In this document: positions 11,277 through 23,176 of the stretch, piece after piece
Position numbering within the stretch: the stretch's first letter is position 1
Layout: each line of letters opens with the position of its first letter
The notes under the pieces: model-generated
What the model saw: only the letters and a program-made list of their open reading frames with translations
The model's database searches: none
What the model was told of the DNA's origin: nothing
Position numbers and translations under genes: made by a program
From: Zantedeschia hybrid cultivar
Taxonomy: Eukaryota > Streptophyta > Magnoliopsida > Alismatales > Araceae
NCBI GenBank assembly: GCA_030544215.1
Contig: JARZZO010000002.1
Coordinates: forward strand, 23,125,395 to 23,189,394
Direction of reading: 5' to 3'
DNA length: 64,000 bases

Positions 11277-13634
11277 GCTGCCTCACCTTGGCATCGTCTT
11301 TGCAAGGGAGTGAAATAGAATGGAATGTACTGAAAAGGTGATGTCAAGGTGTGATGAGACATGCTCTTAACATCACATGATTGGAATTTTTCTCAAAATC
11401 ATCAGTGAAGATAACTCAATGAAATCAATGGAATCAATCCTGTCTGGATGAGGTAGACAAGGAAATAAAATAAGGTCGATCAACCTCCTCGGAGTGGGAA
11501 GTACCCCAGGTCATAGACACTGTAGGTTTCATCATGGGGAGCGTTTGTCAGCCAATGTGGACGTGCTGCAGCCATGATGGATCTTAAAAAAAAACAAGAA
11601 ATATTGGATAAAGAATCCAAGAAAGGATAGAATTCCAAAGATATCTTCAAGCGAACCTCAAAGATAATCAAGATACTCAATTCAGAATGGAATATTTCAT
11701 ATCATGTTTTGAGTTATTTAATTTAATGGTCTGAAACTTAATCAATAATTAATCCTTATCACAATGATTTCAAAGTCCTACATGATGCATGCTGGGCTAA
11801 AAGAAAAATATAAAGTCAAATAAAATATAAATTAATCAAGGATAATATTGTTAAATTGTCATTAATGAGTCAAGATACCAGTTCTTGTAATTCAGTGCTA
11901 AGCCGAAGCTCGTTTCTCCACGCACCGTTTCACAAAAGTGGAACCATCGTCCTTACTAATTAACAATCCAACGGCCTATCTGTGCGATTAAGAATTCTCT
12001 GGAATTATCACTGTTTTTGTTGTAGGGGAACTCAAATTCCAGTTTCATCAAAACCACAAGGTCCTTGATATACTCTAATAAATATTTATCATATAGTAAT
12101 GCAAATGCAAAATAATTACATGAAATAGAGTACAAGGGTAGAAATAACCGTCTTTTTAGCCACGGTCAGGACTTCTTGACTCCCACAGTGGGATCTTCCA
12201 GTTTTACTTGAATTTCCTGTAATCAAAATTGTTAGTAATTCCAAACAAATATTCAATTTAAAAATCAAAATATAGAATTTCGGATAAATCATATAAAGAT
12301 CTAAAACGCGTCGTGTCGCGCAGACGCCATTCAACGTTGAAACGCGTCAGTGCTCCTCGACGCCTTTTTCTCACAGAAACAGGTTCTTCTATTCGAATTC
12401 TCACTCTCTTCATGTCTTGTGTCCTATATATGACTGAACAAATAAGTTAAGCATCTGTTCAGGCTTAGCCCCTTGCCTGACCAAATAAATGGTCAATCAA
12501 TCTTTTCTTCAATAAATGGTCAAGGGGCATAGCCTTTATTAACAAAGGTAATGAGAATAATCAAACTTAAGTAAAATGCAACATACAAGCAGACGGATGC
12601 TCGCTGAAAATAAAAAGAATGAAACACACTAAATGCAACAAGCAGATGCTAATTGAAATATTTTTGTTGTTTTGAAATATTCATTTTTGTTTGTGGTTTT
12701 GAAATATATACTTTTTTTTTTTGAATTTTGACATATGTATTTTTTTGAATTTTTAACATATGTATTTTTTTTGGGTTTTTGGCATATGTATTTTTTTTTT
12801 ATTTTTGACATATGTATTTTTTTTTATTTTTTTTTGACTTATGTATTTTTTTGGGTTTTTGACTTATGTAATTTTTTTGGATTTTTGACTTAAAGATCAG
12901 CATGGTACTTAGATCAAAAGATCATATTCATTTATTAACTTCATTTCCAAATTATTCTTTAACAACTTAACTTAAACCCATCGTGTTTGAACTTGTGTTT
13001 CCATTCGTGATCCCATTTGATTATTTGACCCTTAGTCAATGTAAGCAATTCCTTAAGTTTGAAGTACATCTCTTTAAAAAGAAAAGAAGAATAAGTTTAG
13101 AAAGCCCATGAGAAGGTTCCGGAGACTTAAAAAGATGTCCCTTTTCTACCCTAATATCCGTTGGGGTTCGGTCATTTCTTTCCGGGGTATTTATCGACCT
13201 TGCGTTCCCTTTCATTTCATTTCATGGCCTTGATGTAACGTTTGTAATGTAATGGCCTTCTTGATTTGACATTTGGCTTTTGCCTTGCTTTTGCTTTTCT
13301 TCCGCTATTCTTCGGGACGGATCTCCCCCTTTTTTTCATGACGGCCTCCTACTAAGATGGCGGGTATTCTTGGTAGTCTATTCTAAGCCTCGTTCCGACA
13401 TCATGGGCCGAGTATAAAACAGAATTTTTGCTTAAAGAATGATTTGTACTCTATACTTTCGGTCAAGCTTTCGATATTCTTTAGGACTTGTCATCTCTTG
13501 TTACTCACGAATCAAACGTATTAGTGTGTGCATTAATGGGCTTGAAATTAAGTTATTCAGACTGATAAGGAAATTTGAGTTTATAAACTTTCTGATTCCA
13601 CTGGTCTTCGTACCATACTGATCGACTCTTTAAC
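11277..13634 (-). other. 3' untranslated region of the Tat element
   Basis: About 2.4 kb between the pol stop and the 3' LTR, without a supported gene. It contains two GCGTC-N10-GACGC dyads side by side at 12301-12369 and a T-rich minisatellite at 12700-12895. Long 3' non-coding regions with tandem repeats are known in Tat/Ogre elements. Confidence 0.75.
12700..12895. repeat. T-rich minisatellite, ~28-bp unit
   Basis: About seven imperfect copies of a unit made of GACATATGTA (or GACTTATGTA) plus a run of seven or more T and a GGGTTTTT/GAATTTTT spacer. It sits in the 3' UTR of the Tat element. Confidence 0.8.
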
Positions 13635-16600
13635 CTAAGGGTAGTATTTCTTAAGATGTAAACCATTCCAGGGATGTTTTGACTCTTCTCCTTCTGCATT
13701 AATAAGACGATAAGCATTACCAGGAAAAGCGTGCGATACAACATAAGGTCCTTCCCAGTTGGGTTGGAGCTTAGAACGCGGACCACCAGGTTTTATAAAA
13801 ATTCTTTTGACAACCATTTCACCGACTTTGAACTTACGTTCAATGACTTTCTTTTGATAAAAACGTGCTAGTCTATTTTGATAAACTTTTGCATGATTAG
13901 CAGCTGACCATCTTTTCTCGTCTAAAAGTTCCAATTGAGCAAGGAGTGCTGAACGATGTTCATCAATGGAAAATTCCTTATTCAATTGTACTCTTAATGA
14001 CGGTATGAGGATCTCATATGGAACTACCGCCTACATTCCAAATGTTAAGGAATAAGGAGTTTGCCCAGTAGGCGTGCGGATTGAAGTTCGGTAGGCCCAC
14101 AGAGCCTCAACCAATTTTTCTGGCCAATCTGTGAATTTATTAGATTTACACGTCTTTTTGATGATTTTTATCAAAGTCTTATTTGTTGCCTCTGCTTGGC
14201 CATTGCCTTGCGGATAATAAGGAGACGAATGATGCAATGCAATTTTATACCTGTTACAGAGGTCCTTCAATTCTTGTGACACGAACTGCGGTCCGTTGTC
14301 GGTGACGATGGTGCTTGGAATTCCAAATCGGGTGATGATGTTCTTCATGATGAACTTGCAGACGGTTGATGCTTTGATCTCCACGTACGCTTCAGCTTCT
14401 GCCCACTTGGTGAAGTATTCCGTTGCCGTGAGAATGAAAGATTTTTGCTTGATGCCGGAATCTGGATTACCAAGAGGTCCAATGATGTCGAAAGCCCACA
14501 TGGAGAAAGGCCATGGGGAAGAAACAGGATGGAGTGAAGATGCAGGAGAATGAATTTTGTCGGCATGAAGTTGACACTTAGCACACCTACGAACAAATCC
14601 TACGCAGTCTTCTTCCATGGTTGGCCAATAAAATCCTTGTCTAAGGATCTTCTTTGCTAACATCTGTCCATTGACATGACCACCACAAACTCCACTATGA
14701 GCTCCTTCCATAACTTTCCAAAGCTCATCTTCGTCTAGACATCTCAGAAGAACTCCATCAAAACCTCTCTTATATAATGCTCCTCCAACTAGGGTGTATC
14801 TTTGAGCAACTCTCCTGATAGATCTCTTATCCTCAGTTGTAGCTTCCTCAGGATATGATTGATCTTCACAATATTTTGCAATTTCATAATACCATGGCTT
14901 CTGTTCATCATCCATCTCTTCTAACAGCTCCATTAACATGATTTCTCTTTTTTCAATGATATCTCCGTCTCTGACTTTCTTCAGCAACTTCTCCTTAGTT
15001 CTAAGAAATGAAGGATCTTTCACGGCGGGTGAAAGACGCCTATGAACTATGATTGATTCGGATTGTTTGCTGATTGGAAAATCAAGAGAAGATGCAAGTG
15101 AAGCTAGAGCGTCAGCTAAGATGTTTTGATTCCTAGGGACATGGACAAAGATCAATTTCGTGAAAAGCTTTGAATAAGCAGAAGTAAGCTCTTGATAAGG
15201 CTTGAGTTTGGGATCGAGAGTTCGATACTTGGTCAACACTTGGCGAAGAATCAATTGGCTATCACCTACAATCCTGAGTTTAGTAGCACCATGGAAATGA
15301 GCAGCCTCGAGACCAGCAAGGAGTGCCTCGTATTCAGCAATATTGTTTGTGACTGGAAAATCAAGCTGAAAGGCTTGTGGAATGATGATACCTTCAGGTG
15401 ATAATAGAACGATACCGATACCTTTTCCATGAGAATTCAAAGCTCCGTCAAAATACAGAGTCCACATATCATCTCTGATTTGATTTATGGACATCAGTTC
15501 CTCATCCGGAAACTCTGATCGTACTGGATCAAATCGGGGAAGGGGATGATGAGCAAGATGTTCTGCTATGGCATAGCCCTTGATCGCTTTCTGCTGGATA
15601 TAGATGATGTCAAATTGAGATAGAAAGCTTTGCCATCGTGCTAACCTATCAGTAAGAACATATTTTTCCAGAAGGAATTTGATCGGATTCATCCTAGCGA
15701 TGAGATGGACTTCATGGGCCAGAAAATAATGCTTTAATTTCTGCACAACCCAAACCAATGCTGCACATGTTTTCTCCATCGCCGTATATCTCTGTTCAGC
15801 GGGGTTGAGAAGTTTAGAGAGATAGTAGGCTGCCCTCTCTTTTCCTTCTTCATCTTCTTGTGCTAAGACAGCCCCCACTGCATCATCCAGGACTGAAATG
15901 TAAAGTATCAATGGTTTGCCTGGAGATGGTGGTCTCAAAACAGGAGGATTTGCTAAATAGTTCTTTAATCCATCAAATGCCTCCTGACACTTATCGTCCC
16001 AATCAAATTTGACTCCCGGCTTGGTAAGCTCGTAAAACGGCTTACACCTTTGTGAGTGCTGGGAGACAAAGCGGCGAATAAATTGCAACCTCCCGATTAA
16101 TCCTCTCAACTCTTTCAAGTTTTTGGGAGGTGGCATTTCTCTAATAGCCTTCGCCTTGTTAGGATCGATCTCAATTCCCCGTTTACTGACGATGAATCCC
16201 AGCAATTTTCCTGAAGATACCCCGAATACACATTTCTTGGGGTTCATCTTTAACTGATATTCTCTCGATCTTTCTAATACCCTTGCCAAAACTTTAGCAT
16301 GCTCAGCCTTTGTTTTCGATTTAACCAATAAATCATCCACATACACTTCCAAGTCTATATGCATCATGTCATGAAATATTGCCATCATAGCCCTCTGATA
16401 AGTGGCTCCAGCATTCTTTAATCCAAATGGCATGACAACATAACAATATGTTCCCCAAGGTGTAGTGAATGACGTTTTCTCTTGATCCTCTTCTGCCAGC
16501 TTAATCTGGTTATATCCTGAAAATCCGTCCATAAATGATAAAGTCTCATAACCAGCAGTATTATCGATGAGTACATCAATATGAGGCAATGGAAAATCGT

Positions 16601-17513
16601 CTTTAGGACATGCCCGATTCAAATCACGGAAGTCAATGCAAATCCTGACCTTTCCGTCCTTCTTTATAACCGGGACTATGTTGGCCACCCATTGTGGATA
16701 GAGGACAACTCTAATAAATTTAGCTTTATGTAACTTATCGACCTCTTCCTTCATCTTTAAAGCCATTTGTGGGTGGAATCGCCTTAATTTCTGCTTGACC
16801 GGGCTAACTCCGTCTTTTAATGTCAACCTGTGTTCAACTAAAGACGAGTCTAACCCCGGCATATCCTCATAACTCCAGGCGAAAGTGTCCTTATAGTCCT
16901 TTAGTACTCGTACCATTGCGTTCTCATCCTCTGAAGAAAGATTTTTACTGACGAGGACAACCTTAGGTTCGTCTTTAGTCCCTAAATTAATTTCTTTGGT
17001 AGGCTCTTCTACGGCAGCTGAGGGTTCATCAAATCTCTTTACTCCACTGGCATATGCCCCAGCCGCGTCCTCGTCATCTTCCTCAATGGGGTCCTTTTCA
17101 TGTACTAATTCATATACCCCGTACCCATCATTGACTAACTCATCGTCCATACAATCTTCTGGCATCTGAATTGGATTTTCTAGAAGCTGAGGGATCAAAG
17201 AACAAGAAGAGCACTTATCAGCTAAGTCCTGGAGGTATCTATCTGGAATTTGCCTACCCTTAGGCTTCCTAGACTTCCTAACCTGACTAGACTGACTAGA
17301 CTGCCTAACTTCACTAAACTCACTATCATAACCTAACGAAGATGAAGCAGGATGAAAATCCTGGGATACAAGCGGAAATACAAGAGAATCCTCCCGAGGG
17401 GAGGGACAGAGTAAATCTAGAAGAGAATCTTGACCGAAGGACCCGCGTGGCGGGGTGCAATCGGACAAGTAAGATGTTTCCTCAATGAGGATTTGGGAAG
17501 AATTTGTTGCCAA
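13635..17513 (-). CDS. pol: Tat-type Gypsy pol (RT, RNase H, archaeal-type RNase H, integrase), one nonsense codon
   Basis: The frame reads reverse transcriptase (IDFRDLNRACPKDD, YVDDLLVKS near residue 394), first RNase H (VGAVLAQ, near 545), a second RNase H (YFDGALNSHGKG near 688, GDSQLI, NILADALASLAS), integrase zinc region (H...H...CAKC near 940-990) and the D,D,E core (FDIIGPLG, TDNGPQF, GNGQAEATNK). A TAG at 14031-14033 interrupts it right after LTFGM, where relatives carry Glu; the same frame then continues through the integrase C-terminal domain (KVGEMVVKRIF, NWEGPYVV) to 13635. The frame has no ATG: it opens at about 17543 and overlaps the gag-pro frame, from which it is offset. It supplies the element's own cDNA synthesis and integration. 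Confidence 0.92.
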
Positions 17514-20500
17514 ATTGGCGTTTTTTTTTGGAAAATGAAAGAATTAAACATAAAGCAAGAATGAATATAAATGGGAGGAGAATCAGACGGAGGAAGAGGC
17601 ACCAAAGCCAGAGGATTAGGAGGATCATATAGTAATATGTCCCAGATCAGATCATACAACCTCTCCAGATCGAGAGGAGGTTGTGGTATAATGTCCCGAG
17701 GGGACAGAGTAATCATGACGGGCGGAGCCCGTGGAATATCTTCAATTATGACCCGCGACCAAGTCGGGGTCAAAAGCAATGTACGAAAAAGAGTATGGAG
17801 CATGAAGACATGTGAAGGATATGTCCCTCTCCAGAGCAGATCCGTTGTGTAACCAGCTTCATAGGGGTCATCTGGTTCCCCTTCATCAGTTTCTTCAGAT
17901 AGCAGTATCCGTTTGTCAAATATAGCACCAGGGCTTTCAATCAATTCATCAATCTGCGGCGGCCACTTAGGTTCTGCAGGATCCAGAAATAGTCTGTTCA
18001 GTGCAATATACAGGTCCCTCAGGTCAAACCACCTGTACCATTCACATTCAGGGTCATAAAATTTCCTCCTTTTCATAGGCCGCAGAGCCTCCAAGGATTG
18101 GTACGTGAGCAGTTCAGAACAATGTCTGGCCAAATCCCTCCCATATATATCATGGAAGTCAAAACAGGAAGTAATGACCACCGTATTGTCATAGCTGAGT
18201 ATGGGCCCTTTCACAAAATGTGTACATAGGGTCCATGTTAGGGGATCTCGGCCTTCTTTGAGTGGCGTAGACATTGCCTTCCAGATCTTCGGGCCTTGTT
18301 CGATCTCTGCTTTCTGAACCAGATCTTGCTTCAGTTTTATTGGCCTATAGCCCAGACAACTTCCAGGTGCTGCTCGATGATTTCTGACAGGAGTGGTCCT
18401 GCCTTGCAACTGAGTGCCCAGACCTTTCCCAGGCTTGTAGCCGTTCTTCATCATGATCCTCCATCCTGGGGTACTCATGCACTTCCCCCTTTTGATAGCA
18501 TTTAATGGATATGGAGAAATAGTAGCGGCTTTCAGAGGATCAGCCACTGGGCGGTAGACCTGTAATACCGACAGAAAAGGTTGCCGGCCAGGTAAAACAG
18601 CAGATTTGATGTTCAAGGAATGAGCAGCAGCAAGGATCGGCATGCTCGTTACTTTAATTATTCGTCCTTTGTAAGGAAATTTGAGGCATTGATGATTCGT
18701 AGAAGGAATCGCCTCGAGAGTTTTAATATAAGGACGGCCTAAAATAGCATTTATGGAAGGGTCGATTTCCAAGATGTGAAATTCAACCTCTGCATGACTT
18801 ACAGGGCCCAGCTCCACCTTTAAATAAACCATTCCCAGAGGGGAACGGGTAGAATTGTCATATGCTGTTACTGATATGGGGCTGGGTAGCCATTTCTCTT
18901 TGGGCACACCGCACAGCTCCAGGGTCTTCGGAGGTAGAACATTGATCGAAGCCCCTGTGTCAACCAGGCATGCATCCACGGCCTTCTTACAGATGTTGAC
19001 CGTGATACTCAGAGCCATGCTTCTGGCTGCCGGCGGTGCTAGTTCCGATGTATGGAAAGTTATAGAGGGCTGATCCCCCTGAGGAACTAGTAGTGCTGCA
19101 ATCTTCTCTACCGGCACGTCTTCATTGACCATCACCTTCTGCAGATATTTCATCAAAGCTTCTTGGTGACTTTTGGATCTCTTGATTAATTCTAGTATAG
19201 TGATCCGTGCCGGTGTCCGATCCAGGTGTTTCAACAAGTCATATTGAGTGCCTGGTGCACTCTCTTCATTGTGGGCTTCCTCAGTCGGCTGCGATGGGCC
19301 GTCTCTGACTGTGGACTGAGGAAAGACCTTGTTGAAGATCCTTCCACTCCGGAGCGCGTGTTCCTCAACCGTGGAGGATCCGGGTGACACCTTAAGTACC
19401 GCAGAGTTGGATGGTGCGGATGGCGTAGAAGGTTGGTAGGTAGGTGATGGCGTAGGGCTAGGCGTAGGGCTAGGTGGTGATGGCGTGGTGCGGATTAAAG
19501 GCCTAGAGGGTTGGATGGTGGATGGGTAAGTGGTTGGTGAAGTGGGGAATGGTACGCGTAATAGCGGTCTAGATGGTAAAGGCATATCTGGATAAGTGGT
19601 GGTGGTAGTGGGTGAAGTAGGAAACGGTATGCGTAATAGTGGCCTAGATGGTAGGAGGGGTGCGTTATTGGTTTGCGGGGGGCTATATGATGGAGGCGTA
19701 GTGGTGCGGGGTGTAATGGGTCTAAGGAAGGCGGGTAGTGGTAATGGGTTATTGGGTGTGGGCGAGTGGTATGTAGGTGTGGGTATGGGGGTAATGGTAA
19801 CGGGTTGTGGCCTTGGTATGTGGATGGTGCGGCGTGGTGGTCGCTCTGCGGTACTTTGAACGTGACCCGTTGAACAAAGAGAGGAAGAGTCCTCTACTCT
19901 CCATTGCTGCCCACGACCAGCCTCAGACTGGCTGTTCGTCAAGATGGGAGCAACCTGGTTTTGGTTCTGATGCTCCGGGAGTGGATTCTGCACTATGCCC
20001 ATGTTGGGTGGTGCTACTGCCTGTGCCGGTGGTCTTGCTTGCTGCTGCTGCTGCTGCGGTCTCCTCGCCTTCAGGGCTGTTATGTATTTCTTCATTTCCT
20101 CCCAGTCAATGCCGCCCTGCTCATTGAGATCATGGATATAATCTCTGAATTGGAAGCAGGTGTCAATGGTATGCCCAGGTTGCCTGTGGAAGTAGCAATA
20201 CCTAGACGTATCGGCGTTTTGAGGCCAGACGGCCTTCTCTCTCGGCAAAGCTAAGGCATTGGCTGCCATTAAAGCGCTGAAGATATCCGCCAAGGATTCT
20301 GGGAGGGCCGGGTACTCTGCCCTTTTCGGGCCTGGAGGTCTCCTTTGTTGGTTGTAGTCACCAGGAGGAGGGACATTGTGGTACGCCGGCGGTGCACGCG
20401 GCTGGTACTGTGGCTGTTGCTGTTGCTGCTGATGTGGCTGCTGATACTGCTGTTGCCGTTGCGGCTGTTGCTGTAGCTGTTGCTGATTCGGCTGCTGGGG

Positions 20501-22057
20501 TCGCTGGTACTGCTGTTGGTAATGGGGGTTCTGCGGCTGCCTGTACCCTTGCTGGCTCGGCTGTGGTGGCCTCTGGTACTGCTGATTCCTCACAAACTGG
20601 GGCGAGTTATTGTTCATAGTACTGACCTGCTCGTGAGAGAGCGTGCCCTCAGTAGTTGGACCTGAGCTAGGAGAATTCGGCACTGCAGGCTTCCGAGGCG
20701 GAGGCCTGCTAGGTCTATGAGGATCAAAGACGCTAGAGAACGTAGCGTCCTTGAAAGCATTCTGGCAGTACCGTGCCCTTTCATAGAGCTCTGCCATGTT
20801 CGTCAAGTTGTTCAAGGAGAGTACTAGCTTGAACTGGGGGGTGGCGTTAGAAATCAACATTTTCACTTGTTCGGATTCGGACAAGTGATCTTTCACTTTT
20901 TCAGCCAGGCCCCGCCACCTGTCAGCAAAACTGACAAACTCCTCGTCCGGTTTCATCTTTTCTGCAATAAGATCCGTGATAGACAAGGAGGGTGCAACTC
21001 TGTCCTGGTATCGTTGGATAAATTTGCGTGAAACGATACCGTAATCCTCTACTTCTGAGGGTTCCAGAGAAAAGAACCACTCGAGGGCTGGTCCCTCTAG
21101 GGATCTCCTGAACAAGAAAGCCAATGACCTCTTATCATTCTGCCAGAAAGAGGATTCGTACATGAACTCCTTCAGGTGCGTGAAGGGGTTACCAGTACCG
21201 TTATACTTTCGATACACTGGCATTTCAGAGGGTGGCAGATGGAACACTGGCAGGCTCGGCAAATTGATTTCCGGCACAGCTTTAACCCCCATCATTTTCT
21301 GAAGATTGTTGAACTGTTCATCCATGCGCTCCATCTTGGCCAGCAACGTCTGCGTGGTCAGATCTGCCTGGGGAGGAGGAGGAGGAGGAAGTACTTGATA
21401 GGCCTGCTGCCTAGAGTACGTTGGACAAGGAGGATAATAAGGATGAGGTCCGGCAGAGCTTCCGCCATGCCCGAGGGCATTTTGATAAACGGGTGTCTGC
21501 GGTCTAGCCGGTTGCCTAGATGACGAAAATTGTGGCCCAGTCGGCCGAGAAGTAAGATGAAGGCCTTCCATGGCCTGATGGATAAAAGGAGGAGGAGGAA
21601 GAGGTTGTTGAGGAACAACGGGGGGAGCCACAGGATTCGGCTCGGCAGGCTGCATGGGTGCCTTCCCCTTCAAGATGGACTGGATCGCCTCGAACTGCTG
21701 AGGGTCCAGTCGGGAGGAAAGAACTCCCAAAGCATTGACAAGATCCGTAGGATCGGAGGATGAGGGATCATGCTGATTCATGTCCCCCTCAAAGTCAGGA
21801 TTGGGAATCGCATATTCATGCGGAGGAAGATCATGATATTGATCGTGCGGATTAAAAAGAGGAGTTCGTACATTCCCGTCATGTCGAACTGGAATGGGTA
21901 CAGAATTACGAGAGGCATCAGCATCTCTCCCGTTCTCGTAGTTGAAATCAGAATTGCGAGGGGCATTAGCATCTCCCTCGTAGTTGATAATGGCATCTTG
22001 GGCCATACTCAAATCTCTGCCTGATCGCAGCAACATTATATTAGATTCTATTTTCAA
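17417..22057 (-). CDS. gag-pro: Tat-type Gypsy gag-protease, 1,546 aa
   Basis: A long frame starting at an ATG at 22057. Residues about 270-430 hold a retrotransposon capsid domain (MPVYRKYNGTGNPFTHLKEF, EGPALEWFFSL). A long glutamine/proline-rich stretch follows (about 480-600). Near residue 620 there is a zinc-knuckle-like CYFHRQPGH...C, then proline/threonine-rich repeats, an aspartic protease (CLVDTGASINVLPP near 1027), and a G-patch-like segment (GWRIMMKNGYKPGKGLG near 1195). The rest is not recognised. The C-terminus runs into the pol frame with a shift. Product: structural particle proteins and maturation protease. The plus-strand frames over the Q-rich region are shadows. Confidence 0.92.
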   Translation of the reverse strand: MKIESNIMLLRSGRDLSMAQDAIINYEGDANAPRNSDFNYENGRDADASRNSVPIPVRHDGNVRTPLFNPHDQYHDLPPHEYAIPNPDFEGDMNQHDPSSSDPTDLVNALGVLSSRLDPQQFEAIQSILKGKAPMQPAEPNPVAPPVVPQQPLPPPPFIHQAMEGLHLTSRPTGPQFSSSRQPARPQTPVYQNALGHGGSSAGPHPYYPPCPTYSRQQAYQVLPPPPPPQADLTTQTLLAKMERMDEQFNNLQKMMGVKAVPEINLPSLPVFHLPPSEMPVYRKYNGTGNPFTHLKEFMYESSFWQNDKRSLAFLFRRSLEGPALEWFFSLEPSEVEDYGIVSRKFIQRYQDRVAPSLSITDLIAEKMKPDEEFVSFADRWRGLAEKVKDHLSESEQVKMLISNATPQFKLVLSLNNLTNMAELYERARYCQNAFKDATFSSVFDPHRPSRPPPRKPAVPNSPSSGPTTEGTLSHEQVSTMNNNSPQFVRNQQYQRPPQPSQQGYRQPQNPHYQQQYQRPQQPNQQQLQQQPQRQQQYQQPHQQQQQQPQYQPRAPPAYHNVPPPGDYNQQRRPPGPKRAEYPALPESLADIFSALMAANALALPREKAVWPQNADTSRYCYFHRQPGHTIDTCFQFRDYIHDLNEQGGIDWEEMKKYITALKARRPQQQQQQARPPAQAVAPPNMGIVQNPLPEHQNQNQVAPILTNSQSEAGRGQQWRVEDSSSLCSTGHVQSTAERPPRRTIHIPRPQPVTITPIPTPTYHSPTPNNPLPLPAFLRPITPRTTTPPSYSPPQTNNAPLLPSRPLLRIPFPTSPTTTTTYPDMPLPSRPLLRVPFPTSPTTYPSTIQPSRPLIRTTPSPPSPTPSPTPSPTYQPSTPSAPSNSAVLKVSPGSSTVEEHALRSGRIFNKVFPQSTVRDGPSQPTEEAHNEESAPGTQYDLLKHLDRTPARITILELIKRSKSHQEALMKYLQKVMVNEDVPVEKIAALLVPQGDQPSITFHTSELAPPAARSMALSITVNICKKAVDACLVDTGASINVLPPKTLELCGVPKEKWLPSPISVTAYDNSTRSPLGMVYLKVELGPVSHAEVEFHILEIDPSINAILGRPYIKTLEAIPSTNHQCLKFPYKGRIIKVTSMPILAAAHSLNIKSAVLPGRQPFLSVLQVYRPVADPLKAATISPYPLNAIKRGKCMSTPGWRIMMKNGYKPGKGLGTQLQGRTTPVRNHRAAPGSCLGYRPIKLKQDLVQKAEIEQGPKIWKAMSTPLKEGRDPLTWTLCTHFVKGPILSYDNTVVITSCFDFHDIYGRDLARHCSELLTYQSLEALRPMKRRKFYDPECEWYRWFDLRDLYIALNRLFLDPAEPKWPPQIDELIESPGAIFDKRILLSEETDEGEPDDPYEAGYTTDLLWRGTYPSHVFMLHTLFRTLLLTPTWSRVIIEDIPRAPPVMITLSPRDIIPQPPLDLERLYDLIWDILLYDPPNPLALVPLPPSDSPPIYIHSCFMFNSFIFQKKTPIWQQILPKSSLRKHLTCPIAPRHAGPSVKILF
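17521..17529 (-). promoter_or_regulatory. A9 homopolymer at the gag-pro/pol frame change
   Basis: Nine A residues on the minus strand lie at the start of the window where both frames are open (17417-17543). A slip of one base here would carry ribosomes from gag-pro into pol; equally a one-base loss or gain in the run could have split a once continuous frame. Confidence 0.4.
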
Positions 22058-23176
22058 AAAAATTAATCAAACAAGTTGTGCAGAGATTAATCAAACAAGT
22101 GGATGCTTAACGTGATTTCAGGATTCCTTGTTGAGTTATTTGAATTGGATCAAGCCACAATTTCGCTCAGGGAAGGATCCTAGTTTCAGTTCAGTTTCCA
22201 CCGTTATTCTCTAGGGTTTTTCTCTCACAACGCTTTCAGAATCTAGCCGGGACTTCAATTGGTACAACCAACCCGATGATCAAGGAGGAATACCTTGATT
22301 TTGGGGACTTATGGAGGTCTCAACGTCAACTTCTCTAGTCTGATCAAGGGACCAACACAATCAGAGAGAGTTGCTAACGTCGAGTAATGTGTTCCTAAGA
22401 AAAGGAGGGTTTTAGCCTCAATGCATATGCCCTGCGACCTGGATGGCCTCTAATGCTTAATAGAGTAATGTGTAGCTAGCACTCAACACAGAAATCTGGA
22501 AACTGAAAAATAATTAAGAAACTGTCTGAATCGCGTCGATGATAGTCGACGCTATTCAAAACAGAACTTAATTCTTTCGCAGAGAACAGATGCAAACAGC
22601 AGAGAAAACCTGGAAAATAACTAAAAACTGCCTGAATAGCGTCGATGATGGTCGACGCTATTCAACACAGAAGTTAATTATTTCACAGAAACAGATGTAA
22701 ACGACAGAGAGACTCTGGAAGCTAAAATGCGTCTAGGAGCACTGACGCGGTTTTGAAACGCGTCGCTGTTCCTGGACGCTTTTTAGTTCGCAGAAACAGA
22801 TTTCCAGAAGGATTTTCTGGGTCGAATCCTCCTTAAACAGGGAAAAATGCAGTAAACAATCGACTCATGCAAAGATTTTTAGTTTCAGATTTTAAACAGG
22901 ATGATTTACTATCTAAACAACTAAGAAATCACGCAATCACACAACATTTTATCACCAAAAACAGTTTTTTAAACTAATCAAAGGGGAGGCAAGATCTTGC
23001 CACTAGGGTGTGCACGTGGTGCACGAGGGAAATTAAACAAACTAAACACTCACCAATTGGTGAGGACGTGTCGAAAGACACAAGTGGTGCACCGTGGGTG
23101 CCCGGTATGATAATGGCAAGAACAAAAGAAATTAAAAGACGGCGAGACCAAGTCACACCGTGATCGCCAAAAGAGC
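22058..23176 (-). other. 5' leader of the Tat element
   Basis: About 1.1 kb from the 5' LTR to the gag ATG. It carries four GCGTC-N10-GACGC dyads (22527-22558, 22633-22664, 22722-22755, 22754-22786). The bases next to the LTR on the minus strand read TTTTGGCGATCACGG; a primer tRNA could not be assigned with confidence. No supported gene. Confidence 0.7.
22527..22664. repeat. Two near-perfect 13-bp hairpins in the Tat leader
   Basis: At 22633-22664 the arms TGAATAGCGTCGA and TCGACGCTATTCA pair perfectly around a 6-base loop. At 22527-22558 the same hairpin occurs with one mismatch. Both are members of the GCGTC-N10-GACGC family. Confidence 0.9.

Noticed and set aside
20392..20665. Ala/Val-rich plus frames opposite the Gag Gln-rich stretch
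   Set aside because: Shadow of CAG/CTG-type codons in the real minus-strand gag frame.
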